Positions 50,835-56,124 of a stretch of DNA of 56,124 nt are shown piece after piece. The notes beneath the pieces were generated by a model. That model made no database searches, was not told where the DNA came from, and was given only the letters and a program-made list of their open reading frames with translations. Source of the stretch: UBA9732 sp963621975 (GTDB lineage Bacteria > Spirochaetota > Spirochaetia > Sphaerochaetales > Sphaerochaetaceae); assembly GCA_963621975.1 (NCBI GenBank), contig CAVFGI010000010.1:1-56124 (forward strand). The letters are read 5' to 3'. Both the position numbers and the translations under genes were made by a program. Position 1 is the first letter of the stretch. Every line of letters begins with the position of its first letter.

Positions 50835-53717
50835 CTATTTATTTTTCTGCATTGCTTCCTTGTGTGCCTTAATTGAAGCTTTTTCCTCTGCTGTTTTTGG
50901 GGCAAATACAATCTTGACTGCACGCTTCAACTGGTAAGGAAGGATTGCCTTGAACTTATCTTCTGCCGTAACCATGGTTGAGCATTCTGGATGGTCTCTG
51001 TGAAGAGTAATGGCATCAAATGCACACTTGGTTGTACATATACCACAACCAATGCACTTGTTTGCATCAACAATTGTAGCGCCACAGCCTAAACAGCGAG
51101 AAGTTTCAATTTTGACCTGTTCCTCTGTAAGTGCAATGTGAGCATCCTTAAATGACTTGCTACCAATAGATTTGTCAAAACCTTCTGACTGGCGGGAAGA
51201 ATTGTCATAACTTTCTACTAAGATATCGTTCTTGTTAAGTTCAATGAATTCCCACTTGTTACGCCCTATAGTCATGTGGCCATTCTGCACATATCTATGT
51301 AATGATTCAGATGCCCAGTGACCTGCTGCAATTGCGTCAATAGCAAACTTTGGCCCAGTCATGACATCTCCACCAATAAAGAGATCTGGTGAACCCTTTA
51401 CCTGATAGGTAAGTCCATCTGCTACAAGAGCTGGTCCTCTAAATTCAACTTTTTCGCTCTTTAAGAGGTCTCCCCATACGGTCTGCTGTCCAATGGCAAA
51501 GATTACGCGATCACACTCAATTGTAATGGTATCTTCTTCATTGTATTTTGGAGCAAATTTCTTTCGTCCATCTACTTCTTCAAATACAGATACGCACTTC
51601 TTGAAAACAATACCTGTTACCTTGCCGTCTTTAACGAGAACTTCTTTTGGTCCCCATCCACACTTAATGGTAACATTATCTTCTCTTGCTTCTCTTACTT
51701 CTTCATCTGATGCTGGCATTTCTTTCTCAGACTCTAGACAAAGCTGTGTAACTTCAGAAGCACCATTTCTTGCACTGACACGGGATGCATCAATGGCAAC
51801 ATTTCCACCACCAACAACAACCACTCTGCCGTTGTAGTCTGCACCACCGCAATTTGCATTTTTCAAATAATCAAGAGCTGTAAAGGTGCCTTCTGCATCA
51901 TCACCTGGAACACCAGGACGACGTCCTGCCGAGCATCCAATGGCAATATAGAATGCCTTGTAGCCTTGTGCACGCAGTTCATCTAGGGAAATATCTTTAC
52001 CAACTTCTATGCCGGTTTTAATTTCAACACCCATCTCGCGCATGATATCAATCTCGGCTTCAATGACATCTTTTTCCAACTTGTAGGAAGGAATACCATA
52101 GCGCAACATACCGCCTGCATTTTCATTTTTTTCAAATACAGTTGGTTTGTAGCCTCTTTCTGCTAGATAGAATGCGCAAGAAAGTCCAGCTGGGCCGGCA
52201 CCAATGATTGCAATTTTCTCATCCCATCCATTCTTGTGGATACTGGCAGGAACAACAATTGGCGGAACATATCTAGTATTGGCATGTAAATCTTGTTCTG
52301 CTATGAAACGTTTTACTGCATCAATTGCAATTGGCTGGTCAATAGTTCCTCTTGTACAAGCATCCTCGCAACGTCTGTTACAAATACGGCCACAGACAGC
52401 TGGGAAAGGATTCTGTTTTTTGATTAGTGCCAAGGCTTCAGTGTACTTGCCTTGTGCAGCCTTCTTTAAGTATCCCTGTACCGCAATATGCGCAGGACAA
52501 GCAGTCTTACATGGAGAAGTTCCCGTCTTATGAGTATTGATACGGTTGTTATCTCTGTAATCTGGGTCATAGTATTCCTTGCCCCATTTTACTTTATCTG
52601 GAAGAATCTGCTTTGGATATTTCACTTCAGTTCCGTCTGCTTTACAAAGCTTCTGTCCAAGTCTAGTTGCACCTGCTGGGCAGTACTCTACACAGCGCCC
52701 ACATGCTACGCACTTATCCTTATCTACGTGGGCAACATATGCGGAACGAGACATATTAGGTGTATTAAATAACTGTGAGGTACGAAGAGCATTACAAATA
52801 TTTAAGTTACAGTTACAAATACCAAAAATCTTGTTCTCGCCGTCAATATTTGTAATCTGATGCACAAAGCCGTTGTCTTCTGCACGCTGTAAAATAGCAA
52901 GGGCTTCTTCTTTTGTGATATCATGGCCCTTTCCTGTTTCACGGCAATAGTCAGCAAAATCGCCCACACCTATACACCAGCCATAATCATCATCTGCAAC
53001 ACCTTCACCAATTGCCTTACGGGATGCACGGCAAGAACAACGTCCTACGCCAATCTTTCCTTCATACTTAGACAACCAGTACGATAATTTCTCTATATCG
53101 ATGGCCTCGTTTTGCATAGAGATTGCTTTTTCTACTGGGATTACGTGCATACCTACACCTGCACCTCCTGGAGGTACCATTTGTGTAATTCCGTCCAACG
53201 GAATATAAGTCATACGTTCAAAGAAGGAGGCAACATCTGGATGATCTTTAAGTCTTGGATTAGCATGGACATCTCCAGGAATTTCTTCCATGTTGAAAAG
53301 CTCAGCGGAACCTGGAACAAACATAGGAAGTGTGTAGCGTCTTTCTGACTGTGGAGCTGTACGGCCATTGTGGTCATAATGATAGCCGTAATCGTACTCT
53401 AGAAGTCCAACATAAGCCATTTCATCTAATAACTTCTGAAAGCCTTCTTTTCCTTTTTCTGCTACCTTTTCTTTGTTCATATCACAGAGCTGGTCAAACG
53501 TGTAGTGCTTACGTCTTTTCATTGTAAGACCTACTTCTGCCATTTCCTCTGTAATAATCTCTGCAAGGCCCCAGTATTCTGGGTCATTCGCAGTAACACC
53601 ACCAATCATGTGAGCGGCAACATCTGTGATTCTCTTTCCTAAAGCGATAATTTTAGGACTAGGATTCTTGTCGCCTTTGTGATTTGCTGGCCACTCATTG
53701 TACTTATTCATATCCAT
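50835..53717 (-). CDS. Iron-sulfur FAD/NAD(P) oxidoreductase (GltD-like core)
   Basis: This 960-residue cytoplasmic flavoprotein has three parts. Residues about 1-380 contain a Cys-rich segment (GRCSCRAS, ICNCNLNICNA) and a ferredoxin motif CVACGRCVEYCPAG. The middle is a GltD-like core: Fer4_20 cysteines CKTACPAHIA and CGRICNRRCEDAC, FAD site IIGAGPAGLSCAFYLAERG, NAD(P) site VVVGGGNVAIDASRV and a second FAD contact FIGGDVMTGP. The tail has CLGCG and CIGCGICTTKCAFDA. It probably passes electrons between NAD(P)H and a ferredoxin-like partner or substrate; the reaction is unknown. GGAG precedes the ATG. Confidence 0.85.
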   Translation of the reverse strand: MDMNKYNEWPANHKGDKNPSPKIIALGKRITDVAAHMIGGVTANDPEYWGLAEIITEEMAEVGLTMKRRKHYTFDQLCDMNKEKVAEKGKEGFQKLLDEMAYVGLLEYDYGYHYDHNGRTAPQSERRYTLPMFVPGSAELFNMEEIPGDVHANPRLKDHPDVASFFERMTYIPLDGITQMVPPGGAGVGMHVIPVEKAISMQNEAIDIEKLSYWLSKYEGKIGVGRCSCRASRKAIGEGVADDDYGWCIGVGDFADYCRETGKGHDITKEEALAILQRAEDNGFVHQITNIDGENKIFGICNCNLNICNALRTSQLFNTPNMSRSAYVAHVDKDKCVACGRCVEYCPAGATRLGQKLCKADGTEVKYPKQILPDKVKWGKEYYDPDYRDNNRINTHKTGTSPCKTACPAHIAVQGYLKKAAQGKYTEALALIKKQNPFPAVCGRICNRRCEDACTRGTIDQPIAIDAVKRFIAEQDLHANTRYVPPIVVPASIHKNGWDEKIAIIGAGPAGLSCAFYLAERGYKPTVFEKNENAGGMLRYGIPSYKLEKDVIEAEIDIMREMGVEIKTGIEVGKDISLDELRAQGYKAFYIAIGCSAGRRPGVPGDDAEGTFTALDYLKNANCGGADYNGRVVVVGGGNVAIDASRVSARNGASEVTQLCLESEKEMPASDEEVREAREDNVTIKCGWGPKEVLVKDGKVTGIVFKKCVSVFEEVDGRKKFAPKYNEEDTITIECDRVIFAIGQQTVWGDLLKSEKVEFRGPALVADGLTYQVKGSPDLFIGGDVMTGPKFAIDAIAAGHWASESLHRYVQNGHMTIGRNKWEFIELNKNDILVESYDNSSRQSEGFDKSIGSKSFKDAHIALTEEQVKIETSRCLGCGATIVDANKCIGCGICTTKCAFDAITLHRDHPECSTMVTAEDKFKAILPYQLKRAVKIVFAPKTAEEKASIKAHKEAMQKNK

Positions 53718-53791
53718 GGTCTATGCTCTCCTTTTCACATTTTATTAGAATACAACTAATTTTTCTATTTTGGCTACTTATTTTCTTTGTT

Positions 53792-53823
53792 TACACCAAA
53801 ATACAGGTACACCAAAATACAGG
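53792..53823. repeat. Two perfect 16-bp tandem repeats
   Basis: TACACCAAAATACAGG occurs twice back to back (53792-53807 and 53808-53823), about 75 bp before the start of the oxidoreductase gene. It could be a paired activator or repressor site or a slippage-prone tract. Confidence 0.8.
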
Positions 53824-53903
53824 AACCATAATCCATATTTGCATCTTCCAATAATTTTTCAAAATAATCTTGACTGAATTCATTTGTTGTCTCCCTTTTT
53901 TAC

Positions 53904-55142
53904 TCATGATTTCGCGGATGTATCGTGTGGGGCTCCTTTTCCAACCTCAGATGGGAACATATGTAGGCTCTTTGTCATTGCGCACGAGAACAAAATCACT
54001 CCACCAACGGAGAATATCTGCACAACAGACAAGGTTATCCCCAGCCCAACCATATCTATCATTGGGCCACCAACAAAGCCAGCTACCAAATAACCCGCAG
54101 TAAATGCACTACCAACAATCGCCTGCCCTTTGAGAAACTCGCTTTCCGGCAATGTGTGCGCAATATATCGTACACCAGCGGGCACATAAATTGCGTAACC
54201 ACCAAATTGTATCAACTCCGCCGCATATATGAGATACACGTTTGGCGCAAGCATTATCAGGAAATTCTTTATTGCCCACATCCAGCCTGCAAAGATAAGA
54301 AGCCTACGGTTGCCAACCTTATCCGCAAAGTGTCGGTAGAGAAGCATGGCAGGTAGCTCTGTCATGGCAGAGATGAACATTGCTACTCCAAGATTCGCAC
54401 TGTCACCTCCAACGCGACGGATGATTTGCAACAGGAAAGTCTCAGTAAATCCGTTTGAAATTGAAAGACAGAGCACACCAGCAAAAAATAAATAAAACTG
54501 CGGATATTTTCGCATAAAGATGTGCTTTTCGCGCGGTGTTACGCTTGACGGCTGTCTTTCTGTCACGTTAGGCGCATTGAAGATTAAAACAACTATGCAC
54601 AACAGCAGACAAGGAACTACATACAGTCCCGGCAGAAGATCAGTAGTGAATCTATTAACCACCATGCCAACGGAGAGGCTCGAAATAGAATACGCAGCAG
54701 AGCCAAAACCACGTGCCACGCCAAAGTTGATTTTAGTTCCCTGCTCATGATATCCACGATAAAGCGAATTAACCGATGCCATCATGGATTGCGCAAGTAA
54801 GAATACGAGCACGTACACCGCACAAAAAGCAACGCCACGTAACGGAAGTAACAGCAGTGCTAGTGCCAGAATTGCAATAGCCACGCCCGTAACAATCAGA
54901 ACCTTTCCAATACGTATCCCCGTACGCGTAATGAACGAGGCAGATAGCAACTGAATCCCAACAGCACCAAGGTTGCCTAAACCAAGCATGATGCCTATCT
55001 GTCCATTTGTAAAACCACGGTCAAGAAGGTACGCAGAGGCATAAACATTGATAATGGCGAGCATGAAAAAATAGAGCGCCTGAATCACAGCATAGTACGC
55101 TGTTGCATTTTTCTTTGTAATATGGATATTCATAATGACCAT
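53904..55142 (-). CDS. MFS transporter (MFS_1-like)
   Basis: This 412-residue protein has 12 predicted helices with a short loop after helix 6. Visible features are YLLDRGFTNGQIGIMLGLGN (loop 2-3 region), NSLYRGYHEQGTKINFGVARGFGS and FADKVGNRRLLIFAGWM (second half motif). It resembles the LacY/nucleoside-permease-like MFS group, so a sugar or nucleoside is likely but unproved. Two ATGs (55142, 55133) are possible; AAGGA is too close to one and rather far from the other. Its base composition is a little more G+C-rich than neighbouring genes. Confidence 0.85.
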   Translation of the reverse strand: MVIMNIHITKKNATAYYAVIQALYFFMLAIINVYASAYLLDRGFTNGQIGIMLGLGNLGAVGIQLLSASFITRTGIRIGKVLIVTGVAIAILALALLLLPLRGVAFCAVYVLVFLLAQSMMASVNSLYRGYHEQGTKINFGVARGFGSAAYSISSLSVGMVVNRFTTDLLPGLYVVPCLLLCIVVLIFNAPNVTERQPSSVTPREKHIFMRKYPQFYLFFAGVLCLSISNGFTETFLLQIIRRVGGDSANLGVAMFISAMTELPAMLLYRHFADKVGNRRLLIFAGWMWAIKNFLIMLAPNVYLIYAAELIQFGGYAIYVPAGVRYIAHTLPESEFLKGQAIVGSAFTAGYLVAGFVGGPMIDMVGLGITLSVVQIFSVGGVILFSCAMTKSLHMFPSEVGKGAPHDTSAKS

Positions 55143-55188
55143 TGTTCCTTATATAAGAGCTTTTTGCAAAAAATTTAGAAATGTTCAA

Positions 55189-55602
55189 TTATTGAGCAGT
55201 CACTTCTTGAATGTTGGTGAACCTGCCTTTTGAAACGGTAACTTTAAGAGTGCAGGTTTCTGCAACATCTGTCTTATCCCAAGGACGTGCGTATACAAAA
55301 GTAATGACAGCTTCTCCATCACATTCAGCCTCAAGCTCACATTTCCATGTGCCACCTACTCCAACCATGTCGCTAGGTGCATTATGGGGAATGTACTCTT
55401 GGTCTTCAAGGCTTACACATGTTCCGGCAATAGAGACAGTCCACTCATAACCTGTGGTGTAATTGGCATCAAGCTCTACAAGAATTTCATTGTCATAGCA
55501 ACAGTACCATGTTCCTTCAAATGATTTTGGAGATTTGCAGGAAACAAAAGCAAACAGACACATAAGAATTGTAGCACAAACTAAGACTTTTCTATTTAAC
55601 AT
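55189..55602 (-). CDS. Chagasin-family (I42) cysteine-protease inhibitor lipoprotein
   Basis: This 137-residue protein has a signal peptide and lipobox FVSC (19-22). The mature part carries all three inhibitory loops of family I42: NYTTGYEW (47-54), GVGG (81-84) and RPW (106-108). Chagasin-like proteins block papain-type cysteine proteases, so the cell may protect its surface from its own or host proteases. GAGAGG precedes the ATG. It lies 46 bp before the MFS gene on the same strand. The 78-bp repeat copy 2 is about 120 bp upstream. Confidence 0.82.
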   Translation of the reverse strand: MLNRKVLVCATILMCLFAFVSCKSPKSFEGTWYCCYDNEILVELDANYTTGYEWTVSIAGTCVSLEDQEYIPHNAPSDMVGVGGTWKCELEAECDGEAVITFVYARPWDKTDVAETCTLKVTVSKGRFTNIQEVTAQ

Positions 55603-55723
55603 TCTAACCTCTCTTTATTGATAATCATATGTTATAACGTTTTAAAAATGAAAGAAAGGCTTTTACAGCAAAAACACAACTTGCAATCCTTTAAGACAAT
55701 TTTATACCCGTTTTAATTAGTCA

Positions 55724-55801
55724 ATGTCACAATTTGCAAAAAATGCTTCGTTTAAGACATAAAATGTACTTACAGCCGCACAACTGCTGAAATATGTTAC
55801 A
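55724..55801 (-). repeat. 78-bp interspersed repeat, copy 2
   Basis: This copy is inverted relative to 426-503: 74 of 78 positions match, with no gaps. It points toward the I42 inhibitor gene, whose start lies 121 nt downstream. Flanking sequence on both sides is unrelated to that of copy 1. Confidence 0.85.
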
Positions 55802-55932
55802 CCTACTGTAGTTGTCATCCTACATTTTTATTGTAGTGTGTACAGGCGTGTTCATACCCTCGACATTAACAAAACTGTCTCTGTGTGGCTTGAGACAACA
55901 GTATGTACGTCATGTGACTTTTTAGCACTTTT

Positions 55933-55966
55933 AAACGATAACCCAGATAGTGCACACCTATCGTTT
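55933..55966. promoter_or_regulatory. Inverted repeat with repeated half-motifs
   Basis: AAACGATA (55933-55940) and TATCGTTT (55959-55966) are inverted copies. ATCGTTT recurs at 55983-55989, and ATAGTGCA occurs at 55946-55953 and 55990-55997. The pattern resembles a multi-site operator or a stable RNA hairpin; the gene it serves is not clear. Confidence 0.4.
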
Positions 55967-56005
55967 ATGAAAAATCAAGCAATCGTTTAATAGTGCATAA
56001 ATATG

Positions 56006-56033
56006 AAAAAAAGAGATAGACGACCCCTATCTC
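56006..56033 (-). terminator. Rho-independent terminator of the gene at the right edge
   Basis: GAGATAG (56013-56019) pairs with CTATCTC (56027-56033), followed on the minus strand by seven T. It lies 37 nt beyond the stop at 56071. Confidence 0.85.
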
Positions 56034-56070
56034 CTCGTAAACTGGAATGTTATCACTGATTGTGAAGGAG

Positions 56071-56124
56071 TTATCTCTTAATCTCCACCTCTATGCCTGC
56101 CTTGAATGTTACCTTGAAGTGGTC
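56071..56124 (-). CDS. 3' end of a gene truncated by the window edge
   Basis: The minus strand is open from the window edge for 17 codons and ends in TAA at 56071, giving the C-terminus DHFKVTFKAGIEVEIKR. A strong terminator follows at once, which supports a real gene. The alternating hydrophobic pattern suggests a beta-strand end, perhaps of a surface or adhesion protein; too little is present to name it. Confidence 0.5.
   Translation of the reverse strand, partial: DHFKVTFKAGIEVEIKR

Larger units (their letters stand above)
55603..56005. other. Intergenic region with repeat and dyads, no gene seen
   Basis: It contains the 78-bp repeat (55724-55801), a TGTCTC/GAGACA hairpin (55876-55897), the palindrome GTCATGTGAC near 55909, and an inverted repeat at 55933-55966. 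Minus-strand transcription from here would enter the inhibitor gene. A 33-codon minus-strand frame crosses the repeat but has no acceptable ribosome site. Confidence 0.6.

Overview
The window looks like chromosomal DNA of a host-associated spirochaete, most likely Treponema or a close relative. This is inference. The DNA is A+T-rich, Shine-Dalgarno sites are strong (GGAGG type), and the proteins include predicted lipoproteins, a small outer-membrane beta-barrel, a 5-methylthioadenosine/S-adenosylhomocysteine deaminase and a spirochaete-like mix of ABC importers. I see no prophage, transposase, integrase, rRNA or CRISPR array. Most of the window is densely packed housekeeping DNA with long minus-strand operons.

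Left edge (1-690): a tRNA-Arg(TCT) gene with a clear promoter, a terminator, and a direct repeat of its 3' end flanking a nested palindrome. A 78-bp sequence at 426-503 recurs inverted at 55724-55801. 687-6219: a Crp-type regulator, an 8-oxoguanine glycosylase and a YhcH-type protein run leftward. Divergent from them, across an 18-bp palindrome, is an ABC importer (binding protein, permease, ATPase) with an MntP-type manganese exporter gene inserted between the binding protein and the permease.

6231-13811 (minus): a CpsB-like PHP phosphatase, a RloA-like ATPase and a RloB-like protein that have both lost their catalytic signatures, a membrane-bound LuxR-type regulator, then gltX-glyS-tyrS. 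13992-26458: a lipoprotein, an extremely acidic 91-residue protein, lplA, a pyridoxal kinase, a copper ATPase, a two-component system, a membrane-anchored endonuclease/exonuclease/phosphatase-fold protein, a HAD phosphatase, an HTH protein fused to a catalytically dead Fic domain, and an N-acyl-D-amino-acid deacylase.

26647-30478 (minus): rplU-rpmA-obg-nadD-yqeK-lipoprotein-rsfS. Its apparent promoter carries a 20-bp operator-like sequence almost identical to the one in the promoter of the tetR gene at 31230, which hints that a TetR protein controls a ribosome-biogenesis operon. 31818-40312 (minus): comEC-type protein, SAH deaminase, rsmA, mtaB, an acyltransferase-like protein without the E2 catalytic motif, birA, argS. 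40396-42276: a TetR gene divergent from an alpha-oxoamine synthase.

42279-46948 (minus): a maltodextrin-type ABC importer (binding protein, MalF, MalG) with malQ but without its ATPase. 47112-55602 (minus): a DUF4143 ATPase, an S41 protease lipoprotein coupled to a beta-barrel protein, a 960-residue iron-sulfur flavoprotein, an MFS transporter and a chagasin-family (I42) protease-inhibitor lipoprotein. The right edge holds the second 78-bp repeat, several dyads and the 3' end of a gene running off the window.

The strongest candidates for something new are the doubly degenerate RloA/RloB pair with its membrane LuxR partner, the TetR-type operator shared with the rplU promoter, the inverted 78-bp repeat family, and the tRNA-end direct repeat with its palindromic element.
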